From Amycolatopsis sp. NBRC 101858 (GTDB lineage: Bacteria > Actinomycetota > Actinomycetes > Mycobacteriales > Pseudonocardiaceae), in the NCBI RefSeq assembly GCF_030269325.1, contig NZ_BSTD01000002.1, positions 62,001 to 126,000 of the forward strand: a DNA stretch of 64,000 bases, read 5' to 3'. The notes under the pieces were generated by a model. It saw only the letters and a program-made list of their open reading frames with translations. It did no database searches and was not told the origin of the DNA. Of the stretch, positions 35,219 to 44,255 are shown piece after piece. Positions within the stretch are counted from its first letter, which is position 1; each line of letters starts with the position of its first letter. The position numbers were made by a program, and so were the translations under genes.

Positions 35219-35246
35219 AGATAAAGTCCAGGGCCGGAAGGAAACC

Positions 35247-36536
35247 ATGACGCCACAACGGATCCGGCCGGCCGACCTGGTGGTGCACCGGGGCACCGTG
35301 CACACCTTCGACGCGGCGGGCACGGTGGCGGACGGCCTGGCCGTGCGCGACGGCCGCGTCCTCGCGGTCGGGGACGTCACCGGCCACATCGGACCGGCCA
35401 CCGCGGTCCTGGACCTCGCCGGGCGCACGGTGCTGCCCGGCATCAACGACGCGCACCTGCACGCCACCTGGCTCGGCGCGCGCTGGCCGCACCCGCTGCT
35501 CGGCGCGCCGCACGAGGAGAAGCCGGTGACGACCGGCGCGGAACGCCGGGCGGCGATCCTGCGCGCGGGCGAGGTCTGCGCGTCGCTGGGCATCACCAGC
35601 TACACCGAACCCGGCCTCGGCCCCGGCGAGACGGGGTGCTTCTCGGCGGAAGTCCTGGGCGAATACGCGGCCCTGCACCGCGAAGGCCGGCTGCGGGCGC
35701 GGGTCACCGTCCTGCGTCTCTTCGGCCTCCTCGACGGTGTCAGTTCGGCGGAGGACTTCCTGCGTGGCCTGGAAACGCCGGTGCCGGACGCGGATCCGGA
35801 GTGGCTGGCGGTCACCGGCGTCAAGATCTTCGCCGACGGGATCCCGCCGATGCGCACGGCCTGGACGCACCACTGCTACGCCGACGGCTCCCACGGCGCC
35901 CTGCTCGTCGACGGCCCCGACGACGACGCCCGCGCGGCGAACCTGGCGTCGATGATCGCGGCGGCCCATCGGGCGGGCCTGGTCGTCGGGGTGCACGCGA
36001 CGGGGGAGCGCAGCATCGAAGCCGCGCTCGCCCATCTGCGGGCCGGCGACCACCTGGTCCACGGCGATCTCGTCACGCCCGCGCAGCTGCGCCGGATGGC
36101 GTCCACCGGGGTCGGCCTGACCACGCAGCCGGCGATCGCGACGGCGATGCGCCCGATGGTCGCCACCGCCCTGGGCAACGAAGTCGCGGCTAAGGCGTGG
36201 CCACTCCGGAGCATCCTCGGCTCCCGGGTCCGGCTGACGTTGAGCAGCGACGCGCCGGTCGTCACGCCGGACTGGCGCGTCCACCTCGCGGCGGCGGGGG
36301 AGCTGCTCGGCCTGCGAGGTGTGACACCGGACCTGACTGCGCGGCTCCTTCGCTGCTATACCACCGAAGCCGCCGCGCAGGACGGATCGGCGAGCTGGAA
36401 GGGCTCACTCGTACCCGGCATGGCGGCCGACTTCTGCGTCCTGGCCGACGATCCGCACGACATCGCCCTGGCGGACCTGCCGTCGGTCGCGGTCGAGCTG
36501 ACCGTGACCGGCGGCCGCATCGTCCACGAGGCCTAA
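35247..36536 (+). CDS. Amidohydrolase family protein (YtcJ-like)
   Basis: 429 residues. Small composite beta domain from both termini and a metal-dependent barrel: metal ligands His70 and His72 in INDAHLHATW, VKIFADGIPPMRTAW, His in VHATGERSIE and HGDLVTPAQL, Asp in LTLSSDAPV. Acts on a C-N bond of an unknown substrate; YtcJ-like members often hydrolyse amides, carbamates or cyclic ureas. GGAAGGA before the ATG at 35247; an alternative upstream GTG would place the coding region inside the operator. Convergent with, and overlapping by four bases, the SDR gene. Confidence 0.9.
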   Translation: MTPQRIRPADLVVHRGTVHTFDAAGTVADGLAVRDGRVLAVGDVTGHIGPATAVLDLAGRTVLPGINDAHLHATWLGARWPHPLLGAPHEEKPVTTGAERRAAILRAGEVCASLGITSYTEPGLGPGETGCFSAEVLGEYAALHREGRLRARVTVLRLFGLLDGVSSAEDFLRGLETPVPDADPEWLAVTGVKIFADGIPPMRTAWTHHCYADGSHGALLVDGPDDDARAANLASMIAAAHRAGLVVGVHATGERSIEAALAHLRAGDHLVHGDLVTPAQLRRMASTGVGLTTQPAIATAMRPMVATALGNEVAAKAWPLRSILGSRVRLTLSSDAPVVTPDWRVHLAAAGELLGLRGVTPDLTARLLRCYTTEAAAQDGSASWKGSLVPGMAADFCVLADDPHDIALADLPSVAVELTVTGGRIVHEA

Positions 36537-37261
36537 GTGAGGAGCTGCCCGCCGTCGACCGCCAGGCTCACCCCGGTGATGTGCTTCGCGGCCGCCAAGA
36601 AGACCACCGCCGGCGCGACGTCCTCGACGTCGGCGATCCGCCCCAGCGGGATCCGGGCCTCCCAGGCCGCGCGGGCGGCGGTGTCCGCGGCGAACCCGGC
36701 GGTCATCGGTGTGCGCACCGGGCCGGGCGCGACCGCGTTCACCCGGATTCCGTGCGGGGCCAGCTCGAGCGCCGCCGACCGCGTCAGCGCGTCCACGGCC
36801 GCCTTGGTGGCTTCGTAGTGGCCGAGGCCCGGCGTCGGCTGGCGGGCACCGATCGAGGAGACGTTGACGATCGCACCCCGCGTCCCCGCCGCGACCATGT
36901 GCGCGCCGACCGCGCGGGTCATCAGGAACGTGCCGCGGAAGTTGACCCGCACGCAGCGGTCGAAGACGTCGATGTCCAGTCCGGTCAGGGGCCCGCCGCC
37001 GCCGGCGAGCCCGGCGTTGTTGACGAGCACGTCCACCGGCCCGAAGCGGTCCGAGACGAGTGAGACGGCCGCGTCGACCGAACTCGGGTCCGAGATGTCC
37101 AGTTCGACGTGCTCCGCGCCGAGCTCCCGGGCGACGTCGTGCGCCGCGCGGGCATCGACGTCGGCGAGGACGACCCGGTCGCCCGCGGCGAGGAACGCTT
37201 CGGCGACCCCTCGTCCGATCCCGCTCGCGCCACCCGTGACCACCACGATCCGTGCTTTCAT
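36533..37261 (-). CDS. Short-chain dehydrogenase/reductase
   Basis: 242 residues, classical SDR: VVVTGGASGIGRGVAEA cofactor motif, Asp in LADVD (NAD preference), NNAG, Ser in NVSSIGA, Tyr-x-x-x-Lys in HYEATKAAVD, and IRVNAVAPGPV. The ATG at 37261 directly abuts the operator; TACGAT (37273-37268, minus strand) is six bases upstream, so the mRNA is probably leaderless, as for the ADH gene. Monocistronic; probably oxidises a hydroxyl of the substrate of this locus. Confidence 0.92.
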   Translation of the reverse strand: MKARIVVVTGGASGIGRGVAEAFLAAGDRVVLADVDARAAHDVARELGAEHVELDISDPSSVDAAVSLVSDRFGPVDVLVNNAGLAGGGGPLTGLDIDVFDRCVRVNFRGTFLMTRAVGAHMVAAGTRGAIVNVSSIGARQPTPGLGHYEATKAAVDALTRSAALELAPHGIRVNAVAPGPVRTPMTAGFAADTAARAAWEARIPLGRIADVEDVAPAVVFLAAAKHITGVSLAVDGGQLLT

Positions 37262-37275
37262 TCTACAATCGTAGA
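37262..37275. promoter_or_regulatory. TCTAC-N4-GTAGA operator copy 2 (perfect), divergent promoters
   Basis: TCTACAATCGTAGA is a perfect-armed palindrome. Its plus strand contains TACAAT (37264-37269), a -10 for the aldo/keto reductase gene at 37307, and its minus strand TACGAT, a -10 for the leaderless SDR gene. The palindrome therefore encodes two back-to-back -10 boxes. Confidence 0.82.
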
Positions 37276-37306
37276 CGAACGATGTGCTGAAACGGAAGGA
37301 AAGCTC

Positions 37307-38233
37307 GTGAGCGTGCTCGGGAAGTCGGTCTTCGGCCTCGGTTCGTGGAACACCTGGGACCGGATGGGGTTCGGCGACGCCGTCCGGCTGCTGCGCACCG
37401 CGGTCGACACCGGCGTGCGGCTGTTCGACGTGGCGCACTACGACTTCGGCCCGCACGCGGAGAACTCACGCACCGACGTGATCTTCGGGAAGGCCGTGCG
37501 GGACGCGGGGATCGCGCGCGAGGACTACGTGCTCTGCGGGAAGCTGTGGCTGTGGGACTACCCGCGTGCCGGGTTCGCGCGGCAGCTGGAGACGTCGCTG
37601 GGCCGGATCGGCACCGGGCACGCGGACCTGGTCGTGGTGGGGGACTACCGCGAGCGGCCGGACGTCCCGCGGGTCGTGACGGAGGTGGCCGAGCAGGTCC
37701 GGGCCGGGCGGATCGGCGGCTGGGGCGTCAACAACTGGCTCGCCGCCGACCTCGACCTCGCGCTGGAGTTCGCCGCGCGCGAAGGTCTCCCCGCGCCGGA
37801 GTTCGCGCAGCTGAAGTACTCGATCGCCCGCCGGTCGATGGCCGAAGGCGAGTGCTACGGCAAGCACATCGCGAGCGGACGGCTGGTGCTGCAGGCCTCG
37901 GACGTCTTCGAAGGCGGCGTCCTGCTGGGCAACGCGACCCCCGCGCGCAAGATCGGTGCCGACCCGGGCGGCATCCGTCAGTCCATCGTGGACGCTGCGG
38001 CCGAGCTGACGGCGATCGCGGCGGACTTCGGCGCGACACGGGCCCAGCTCGCGCTGGCGTTCTGCCTGGCGTACGCACCGGTGGCGAACGTCCTGTTCGG
38101 AGTGAGCCGGGCCGGCCAGCTGGCCGACAACCTGGGCGCGCTCGACCTGGCCCGCCGGCACGGCACGGAGATCCGCACGGCCCTCGACCACCTGTGGCTG
38201 GACCGCGACGTCAACCCCGACGGCTCCTGGTGA
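37307..38233 (+). CDS. Aldo/keto reductase family protein without the catalytic His (paralogue B)
   Basis: 308 residues. Same subfamily as the protein at 33131-34078: FGLGSWNTWDRMGFGDAV, LFDVAHYDFGP, Lys in LCGKLWLWDYP, IGGWGVNNWLA, FAQLKYSIARRSM, LQASDVFEGGVLLGN. The position of the catalytic His reads DLVVVGDYR (Gly). Possibly the two form a heteromer or act on successive intermediates. GTG start with GGAAGGA six bases upstream; about a 30-base leader after the operator. Confidence 0.88.
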   Translation: MSVLGKSVFGLGSWNTWDRMGFGDAVRLLRTAVDTGVRLFDVAHYDFGPHAENSRTDVIFGKAVRDAGIAREDYVLCGKLWLWDYPRAGFARQLETSLGRIGTGHADLVVVGDYRERPDVPRVVTEVAEQVRAGRIGGWGVNNWLAADLDLALEFAAREGLPAPEFAQLKYSIARRSMAEGECYGKHIASGRLVLQASDVFEGGVLLGNATPARKIGADPGGIRQSIVDAAAELTAIAADFGATRAQLALAFCLAYAPVANVLFGVSRAGQLADNLGALDLARRHGTEIRTALDHLWLDRDVNPDGSW

Positions 38234-38236
38234 CTG

Positions 38237-38959
38237 CTAGGGCGGGTCGAGGAACGTGAGGGCCGCGATGCGGAACGGTGCGCCGCGCAGAGCCGCGCCG
38301 TGATCACCCGGAACCGTCAGCAGCTCGCTGCCCGGCACCAGCCGGACCAGCTGCTCGATGCCCGCGCTGATCGGGTCGTCCCGGCCGGCCACGAACCGCG
38401 TCGGGACCTCGATCGTGCCGGCCCGTGGAGCGAACGGCTCGCTCCGCAGCCCTTCGATGCAGCGGGCCAGCGCGACCGGGTCCCGGCCGGGTGCGGTGAT
38501 CATCCGGGCGATCGCCGCCGTCAGCGGGTCGGCGGGAAGCTTCCCGCCACCCGCGAAGGCCAGCGCCGCCTCGACGTCGACCGCGCCGAACGGCTCGTGC
38601 GGGCTGAGCCCGCCGAGCACCAGCCGCCGGACCGGCAGCCGCGCGGGCAGCTCCCACGCCAGCCGCGCGCCGAGCGAGTAGCCCACGATGTCCACTTCGG
38701 ACACCTCGCCGAGCGCCAGCGCCAGCTCCTCCACCAAGGCTTTCGGGGTGGCGTCGACGGGTGCCGGGCTCGAGCCGTGGCCGGGCAGGTCGGGGACGAG
38801 CACCGGGCGGCCCGACGCGGTGAGCGCCGCCGGCCAGCCGGTGCTGACCCAGTCGGTCGCGCCGTCGGAGGCGAAGCCGTGCAGGAGCAGCACCGGCGGG
38901 CCGGCGGGCGGGCCGTCGGGGGCGAACCGGCGCACGGCCGGGGAAGGGGAGAGCGTCAA
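38237..38959 (-). CDS. Alpha/beta-fold hydrolase
   Basis: 240 residues. HGFASDG oxyanion region, PDLPGHG, nucleophile Ser in VDIVGYSLGARLAW, Asp in VAGRDDPIS, His in VPGDHGAALRG; catalytic triad complete. Similar to MenH/BioH-like small hydrolases. TTG start with GAGGA seven bases upstream. Last gene of the five-gene ABC importer operon, 12 bases after the permease; would cleave an ester or thioester of the imported compound. Confidence 0.88.
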   Translation of the reverse strand: MTLSPSPAVRRFAPDGPPAGPPVLLLHGFASDGATDWVSTGWPAALTASGRPVLVPDLPGHGSSPAPVDATPKALVEELALALGEVSEVDIVGYSLGARLAWELPARLPVRRLVLGGLSPHEPFGAVDVEAALAFAGGGKLPADPLTAAIARMITAPGRDPVALARCIEGLRSEPFAPRAGTIEVPTRFVAGRDDPISAGIEQLVRLVPGSELLTVPGDHGAALRGAPFRIAALTFLDPP

Positions 38960-38971
38960 GGAAGTCCTCTC

Positions 38972-39814
38972 TCAGGAGCGGGAACGCGAGCGCAGCCGCT
39001 GCAGCTCGCCGAGCGTGCGGGCGCGGGCGTCGACGGCGGTCCGCAGCGCGGAGCCGATGAGGTTGAGCAGGAACACGCAGAGCATGATCGTCACGCCCGG
39101 CACGACCACCAGCCACGGCGCGGTGACCAGGTAGGACCGGCCCTCGGCGATCATGTTCCCCCAGGTCGGGGTGGGCGGCGCGATGCCGAGGCCGAGGAAG
39201 CTCATCGCGCCGTCGACCAGCATCGCGGCCGCGGCGAGGATGACGACCTGCACCAGGGCCAGCGGCAGCACGTTGGGGAACACGTGCACCAGCAGGATCT
39301 TGCCGCGGCTCATCCCGGACACGCGCGCGGCGCCGATGTACTGCCGGCCGGTGACGCCGAGCACGCGGCTGCGGATGACCCGCGCGGTGAACGGCGTGAG
39401 GATCACCGTGAGCGCGATGAGCTCGGTCCAGATGCTGGCGCCGAGCGAGATGGCCAGCGCCATCGCCAGGATGATCGCCGGGAACGACATCCACGCGTCC
39501 ATCAGCCGCATCAGCACCGCGTCCGCCGCCCGGTAGAACCCGCTGACCAGGCCGATCACCATGCCGGAGAACGCCGCGCAGAGCGTGATCAACGCCGACA
39601 GGCCCAGTGACGCCCGCCCGCCGGACACCAGCCGGGCGAGTACGTCCCGGCCGAACGAGTCCGTGCCGAGCGGGTGCGCGGCCGACGGCGGCAGCAGCCG
39701 GTGCACCGGGTCGGTCGCGCTGACGCTCGGCAGGAAGAACGGCGCCGCGATCACCGCGAGCACGACCAGCCCGAGCAGCACCGAGCTGATCACCAGGGTG
39801 CGGTTGCGGCTCAC
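38972..39814 (-). CDS. Peptide/nickel-type ABC transporter permease (DppC class)
   Basis: 280 residues. N-terminal membrane anchor, then HPLGTDSFGRDVLARLVSGGR, the DppC signature, five further membrane segments and EAA-type loop YIGAARVSGMSRGKILLVHVFPNV. Ends in a basic tail. GTG overlaps the stop of the preceding permease gene (GTGA). Family-5 importers move oligopeptides but also oligosaccharides, opines and other solutes. Confidence 0.93.
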   Translation of the reverse strand: MSRNRTLVISSVLLGLVVLAVIAAPFFLPSVSATDPVHRLLPPSAAHPLGTDSFGRDVLARLVSGGRASLGLSALITLCAAFSGMVIGLVSGFYRAADAVLMRLMDAWMSFPAIILAMALAISLGASIWTELIALTVILTPFTARVIRSRVLGVTGRQYIGAARVSGMSRGKILLVHVFPNVLPLALVQVVILAAAAMLVDGAMSFLGLGIAPPTPTWGNMIAEGRSYLVTAPWLVVVPGVTIMLCVFLLNLIGSALRTAVDARARTLGELQRLRSRSRS

Positions 39815-40755
39815 GCGACGCGCACCTTCGGGTCGAGCAGCGCGTAGGAGAGGTCGACCAGCAGGTTGACCGCGACGAACAGCACCGCGACGAACAACGT
39901 CACGCCCTGGATCAGCGGGAAGTCGCGCGTGGACACCGCGCCCATGAGCAGGTGGCCGAGGCCGGGCACGACGAAGATCGACTCGATGATCACGATCCCG
40001 CCGACCAGCATGGCGAAGTTGCTGCCGAGCTGCGTGACCAGCGGCATCAGCGCGTTCGGCAGGACGTGCTTCAGCATGACCTGCCGTTCGGGCAGGCCCT
40101 TGACGCGGGCGGTGCGCAGGTAGGCCAGCGGCAGTTCCCCAAGGACGCTCTCTCGCAGCGTCAGGACGAACAGCGCCGTCTGCCCGATGACGAGCACCGC
40201 CACCGGCAGTACCAGCGCGGGCACCGCGGCCACCGGATCGGTCAGCAGGTCGTGGTAGCCGCTTGAGGGGAACCACCGCAGCGTCACCGAGAAGACGAGC
40301 ACGAGCACGAGTGAGATCCAGAAGTCGGGCATCGCCATGCCGAGTGCCGACACCCGATCGAGCGCGCGGGCCACCGGGTTGCGGGGCGACACCGCCTGCC
40401 ACGCCGTGATCGCGACCGAAAGGAAGAAGCTGATGACCGTGGACAGCACGGCCAGCGTCAAGGTGGGCACGATGTGCGAAGCGACCACGTCGAGCACCGG
40501 CTGGTGGTAGGTGATCGACGTCCCGAAGTCGCCGCGCAGCACGTGCCCGGCCCAGGTCAGGTACTGCTGCCACAGGGATCCGTCGAGACCCATGCTCGAG
40601 CGCAGCGCCGCGACGTCGGCCGGGCGCGCGGTGGGGCCGAGGATGGCCTGGGCCGGGTCGCCCGGGATCAGCCGGATGACGAAGAACATCATCGTGCCGA
40701 CGATGGCCAGGATGATCGCCAGGTCGCGCAGCCGGCGCAGCAGCACGCCGGTCAC
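39811..40755 (-). CDS. Peptide/nickel-type ABC transporter permease (DppB class)
   Basis: 314 residues. LLRRLRDLAIILAIVGTMMFFVIRLIPGDPAQAI is the DppB start motif; six membrane segments; EAA loop YLRTARVKGLPERQVMLKHVLPNA. GTG start overlapping the binding-protein stop. Partner of the DppC-class subunit. Confidence 0.93.
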   Translation of the reverse strand: MTGVLLRRLRDLAIILAIVGTMMFFVIRLIPGDPAQAILGPTARPADVAALRSSMGLDGSLWQQYLTWAGHVLRGDFGTSITYHQPVLDVVASHIVPTLTLAVLSTVISFFLSVAITAWQAVSPRNPVARALDRVSALGMAMPDFWISLVLVLVFSVTLRWFPSSGYHDLLTDPVAAVPALVLPVAVLVIGQTALFVLTLRESVLGELPLAYLRTARVKGLPERQVMLKHVLPNALMPLVTQLGSNFAMLVGGIVIIESIFVVPGLGHLLMGAVSTRDFPLIQGVTLFVAVLFVAVNLLVDLSYALLDPKVRVA

Positions 40756-42329
40756 GACGCCAGCCAGGAGTTCCAGAACACCCGGTAGAAGTCGCCGTAG
40801 CCCTTGAGCCGCGGGGTGTAGGCCGCGTACAGCTTCGACTGGCTGAGCGTGATCACCGACAGCTGCTTCCACGTGAAGGCCTGCAGCTTGTCGATGACGG
40901 TCTTGGCCTGCTCGGGCGTAGTCGAGGCGTTGAACTCGGTCATGAGCCCGTCCAGCTCCGGCGACGACGAACCGTTCAGCGTGCCGAGGGTGAGCGCGGG
41001 CATCTGGGCGGGCGAGGTCAGCGACGAGTCGAAGAACAGCGTCGTGATGTCCCAGCCACCCGGGTCCTTGGTGAGCGTGCCGAGCATGGTGGCGAAGTCG
41101 TAGGTGTCGATCTTGGCGCCGAGCCCGATCTTGCCCAGCTCGTCCTGGATGAGCACGGCCCACTTGCCGAACTCGGGGTAGGAGTTCGTGGTGACGATGT
41201 GGATCGTCGCCCCGGCGGTGATCCCGGCCTCGGCGAGCAGCTGCTTCGCCCGCGCCGGATCGTGCTGCTGGTAGACGTCCTGGCCGGCGGTCGAGTACGA
41301 CGCCTTGTTGTCCGGGGAGGCGAACGCGCCGGTCTCGATGGTCAGGTCCTTGCTGCCGCCGGTCGCCGCGTTGATGGCCGGCTTGTCCAGCAGCAGGTTC
41401 AGCGCTTCGCGCGCCCGCGGGTCGGCGAACTTCGAACCGGGGTTGAAGTTCGGGATGATGACGTTCTCGTTGCCGCCGGGCAGGTTGTGCACGACGAGGT
41501 TCGGGTTGGCCTTGAGCTGCTCGTACTGGTCGTTCGCCGGCATCGCGTGGTCCCACTGGCCGGTCTGCAGGCCGTTGACCAGCGCGTCCTGGTCGCCGAC
41601 GATCTTGTAGGTGACCGTGTCGAGGTACGCGTGCTTGGCGCCGGCCTGGCCGCCCCAGTCCTCCTCGGACCGCGACCGGTAGCCGTCGTAGCGCTCCAGC
41701 ACCAGCTGCTGGCCGATGTCCCAGCTCTTGAGCTTGTACGGCCCGGTGCCGATGGCCTTGTCCTGGCCGAAGCCGGTGGCGGGCAGGCCCACCAGGTTCT
41801 TCGCCTCGTAGATCTCGGTGCCGGCGCCGGCCAGCTCGTCGATCAGCGGGTAGCGCGGCCGCTTGAGGTGGATGGTGACGGTGGCCGGGTCCGGCGCGGC
41901 GATCGTGTCGATGTCCGGCGTGACCAGCTGGCCGGTGCGATGGCTCTTCTGCCAGCGCTGCAGGCTCGCGACGACGTCGGCGCCGGTCAGCGGGTTGCCG
42001 TCCTGGAACGTGACGCCCTGGCGGAGCTTGAAGGTGTAGGTCAGCCGGTCCGGGCTGGTCGTGAACGTGTCGACGAGCATCGGCCGCGCGACGAAGTGCT
42101 GGTCCACTTCGAACAGCTTCTCGTACAGCATGTTGCCGATCTGCGCGGTGACCTGGCCGGGGTTGGCGACCATGTCGAGCGACTGCGGATCGGTGGGGAC
42201 GGCGACAGTGAGGTTGCCGCCGCGGACCGGCGGCCCGTCGGCGGCGGCCGGCGTTCCGGCGCCGCCCATGCAGCCGGCGAGCAGCGTGGCCGCGGTGGCG
42301 AGGGCGGCGAGCAAGGGGAGTCTCTTCAT
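40752..42329 (-). CDS. ABC transporter substrate-binding lipoprotein, family 5
   Basis: 525 residues. Lipoprotein signal with lipobox LAGC (Cys about 19). Family-5 fold: [78 protein letters not shown]. Captures the unknown substrate at the outer membrane face. ATG overlaps the ATPase stop (ATGA). Confidence 0.93.
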   Translation of the reverse strand: MKRLPLLAALATAATLLAGCMGGAGTPAAADGPPVRGGNLTVAVPTDPQSLDMVANPGQVTAQIGNMLYEKLFEVDQHFVARPMLVDTFTTSPDRLTYTFKLRQGVTFQDGNPLTGADVVASLQRWQKSHRTGQLVTPDIDTIAAPDPATVTIHLKRPRYPLIDELAGAGTEIYEAKNLVGLPATGFGQDKAIGTGPYKLKSWDIGQQLVLERYDGYRSRSEEDWGGQAGAKHAYLDTVTYKIVGDQDALVNGLQTGQWDHAMPANDQYEQLKANPNLVVHNLPGGNENVIIPNFNPGSKFADPRAREALNLLLDKPAINAATGGSKDLTIETGAFASPDNKASYSTAGQDVYQQHDPARAKQLLAEAGITAGATIHIVTTNSYPEFGKWAVLIQDELGKIGLGAKIDTYDFATMLGTLTKDPGGWDITTLFFDSSLTSPAQMPALTLGTLNGSSSPELDGLMTEFNASTTPEQAKTVIDKLQAFTWKQLSVITLSQSKLYAAYTPRLKGYGDFYRVFWNSWLAS

Positions 42330-44029
42330 GGGCGCGTCGATCCTGTGTGGGGGAGGGCGGGCAGGTCGGGGTTCGCGGCGAGCAGCCGTCGCGTGTAGTC
42401 GTGCCGCGGGGCGAGGCGGATCTCGTCCGGGGTGCCGGTTTCGATCAGCTCGCCGCGGTACATGACGCCGACGCGGTCGGCCACCGACAGCACGAGGCTG
42501 AGGTTGTGGGTGATGAACAGCAGGCTCAGCGTGCGAGTGCGGCGCAGGTCGAGCAGCAGGTTCATGACCTGGCCCTGCACCGACACATCGAGCGCGGACG
42601 TCGGTTCGTCGGCGACGATCAGCTCGGGCCCGGCGGCGACCGCGCGGGCGATGGAGACGCGCTGGCGCTGGCCGCCGGACAGCTGGGACGGGAGCTTGCC
42701 CGCCGTGTCCTTCGGCAGGCCGACTTCGTCGATGAGGTCGGCGACCCGCCGGTCGAGTTCGGCGCCGCGCAGCGGTGTCAGCTCCTTGAGCGGCTCGGCG
42801 ATGATCCGCGCGGCGGTGTGGCGGGGATCGAGGGAGCTTTGCGGGTCCTGGAAGATCAGCTGGACGCGGCGGCGGAACGCGCGTTCGGCGCCGGTCAGCC
42901 CGGCGGGTCCGATCCCGTGCGGGCCGAAGGTGACGGTGCCCGAGGTCGGCGGTTCGAGCGCGGTCACCACCCTGCCGAGGGTGGACTTGCCGGAGCCGGA
43001 CTCGCCGACCAGGCCGAAGAACTCGCCCGGCGGGATCTCGAGGGAGACGTCCCGCACGGCTCGCACGCCGTGTCCTTTTTGGCCGTACACTTTGGACACT
43101 CGCTCGATCGTGAGCGGAGCCCCCTGGTGGACCCGGTCCGGACAATGTGCCACCGCGGGCGTCTCGAGGGTCATCGTGGGGGAGATGACCGGGAAGCCGT
43201 CGCGGCGGCTGACGCCGAGCTGCGGCACGCAGCCGAGCAGCGCCCGGGTGTAGGGGTGCCGAGGCCGCGTCAGGATGTCGTCGCGGGACCCCGTTTCGAC
43301 CAGGCGGCCGCGGTACATGACCGCGATCCGGTCGGCGACCTGCGCGGCGACCCCCATGTCGTGGGTGATGAACACGCACGCGGTCCCGTGGTCGCGGCGC
43401 ACGCGGTCGAAGAGCGTGAGGATCTCCGCCTGCGTGGTGACGTCGAGGGCGGTGGTCGGCTCGTCGGCGATGAGCAGGTCGGGGTCGGCCATCAGGGCGA
43501 GCGCGATCATCACGCGCTGCTGCATGCCACCGGACAGCTGGTGCGGGTACAGCCGCAGGATCCGGCCGGTGTCGGCGAGCCCGACCTCGGTGAGCAGCCG
43601 GCGCGCCTTGGCCTCGGCCCGCTCGCGCAGCGGGCTGCCGCGCCGGGCCGCCTGCCCGGGCAGCGACCCGGCCTCGCGGTAGGCCTCGACCAGCTGCCCG
43701 CCGACGCGGCGGCCGGGGTTCAGCGAGTCGAGGGCTTCCTGGAAGATCATGCCGATCCGCGGGCCGCGGTAGGCACGCATGGCATCGGCGGGCAGCTTCG
43801 TGACGTCCACGCCGTCGATCGCGATCTCGCCGCGGGTGCGCACCGGGGCGACGAACTCGAGCAGGCGGATGATCGACAGGGCGGTCACGGTCTTGCCGCT
43901 GCCGGACTCGCCGACCACGCAGAGCGTCTGCCCCTGCTCGAGATCGAGGGACAGCTCCCGCACGAGTTCGCGCTCGGCGTCCTCGGTGACGACACCGACG
44001 GTGAGGTCCCGGATTTCGAGCAGCGTCAT
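42326..44029 (-). CDS. ABC transporter ATPase, DppD-DppF fusion
   Basis: 567 residues with two complete ABC domains. First about 1-275: Walker A GESGSGKT, signature LSGGMQQR, Walker B LLIADEPT; second about 305-555: [24 protein letters not shown]. The two ATPases usually encoded separately are fused. First gene of the operon ATPase-binding protein-permeases-hydrolase; the promoter lies in 44030-44153 (see operator copy 3). Confidence 0.95.
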   Translation of the reverse strand: MTLLEIRDLTVGVVTEDAERELVRELSLDLEQGQTLCVVGESGSGKTVTALSIIRLLEFVAPVRTRGEIAIDGVDVTKLPADAMRAYRGPRIGMIFQEALDSLNPGRRVGGQLVEAYREAGSLPGQAARRGSPLRERAEAKARRLLTEVGLADTGRILRLYPHQLSGGMQQRVMIALALMADPDLLIADEPTTALDVTTQAEILTLFDRVRRDHGTACVFITHDMGVAAQVADRIAVMYRGRLVETGSRDDILTRPRHPYTRALLGCVPQLGVSRRDGFPVISPTMTLETPAVAHCPDRVHQGAPLTIERVSKVYGQKGHGVRAVRDVSLEIPPGEFFGLVGESGSGKSTLGRVVTALEPPTSGTVTFGPHGIGPAGLTGAERAFRRRVQLIFQDPQSSLDPRHTAARIIAEPLKELTPLRGAELDRRVADLIDEVGLPKDTAGKLPSQLSGGQRQRVSIARAVAAGPELIVADEPTSALDVSVQGQVMNLLLDLRRTRTLSLLFITHNLSLVLSVADRVGVMYRGELIETGTPDEIRLAPRHDYTRRLLAANPDLPALPHTGSTRP

Positions 44030-44104
44030 GGATTCCCCTTCCTCGCGCCCGCCGCGACGGGCGAGCCGGACTGCCGGGGGCCGGCAGGGGTAGTTTTACG
44101 CATG

Positions 44105-44130
44105 TTGACACTCCCGGAAGGGCGTGTCAA
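44105..44130. repeat. Inverted repeat with TTGACAC arms in the importer promoter region
   Basis: TTGACAC (44105-44111) and GTGTCAA (44124-44130) flank a 12-base spacer. Each arm contains a consensus -35 TTGACA facing outward across the spacer; on the minus strand TTGACA is 17 bases from CAACAT, a weak -10. It could be a second promoter or a binding site for another regulator. Confidence 0.55.
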
Positions 44131-44137
44131 TGGTTTT

Positions 44138-44153
44138 ATTCTACGAACGTAGG
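44138..44153. promoter_or_regulatory. TCTAC-N4-GTAGA operator copy 3 (importer operon)
   Basis: TCTACGAACGTAGG at 44140-44153, one mismatch. TAGAAT on the minus strand (44143-44138) overlaps it and is a good -10 for the importer operon, whose first start codon is at 44029. Confidence 0.78.
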
Positions 44154-44213
44154 AAGTTGAAACGCGACGGATTTCCGTTGCTGCGCGTGGAAAATCGGCA
44201 CTGGACGGGTTTA

Positions 44214-44227
44214 TCTACGCATGTAGA
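44214..44227. promoter_or_regulatory. TCTAC-N4-GTAGA operator copy 4 (perfect)
   Basis: TCTACGCATGTAGA, perfect arms, 29 bases before the start of the methyltransferase-like gene. TAGAGT at 44224-44229 overlaps its right arm and is a possible -10. It lies 74 bases from copy 3, about seven helical turns, so looping or cooperative binding is possible. Confidence 0.8.
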
Positions 44228-44255
44228 GTGTCCGGGTCGAACAAAGGAGGACGAC

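Noticed and set aside
35214-35246. An upstream GTG start for the amidohydrolase at 35247
   Set aside because: It would put the start inside the operator and before the GGAAGGA ribosome site that fits the ATG at 35247.
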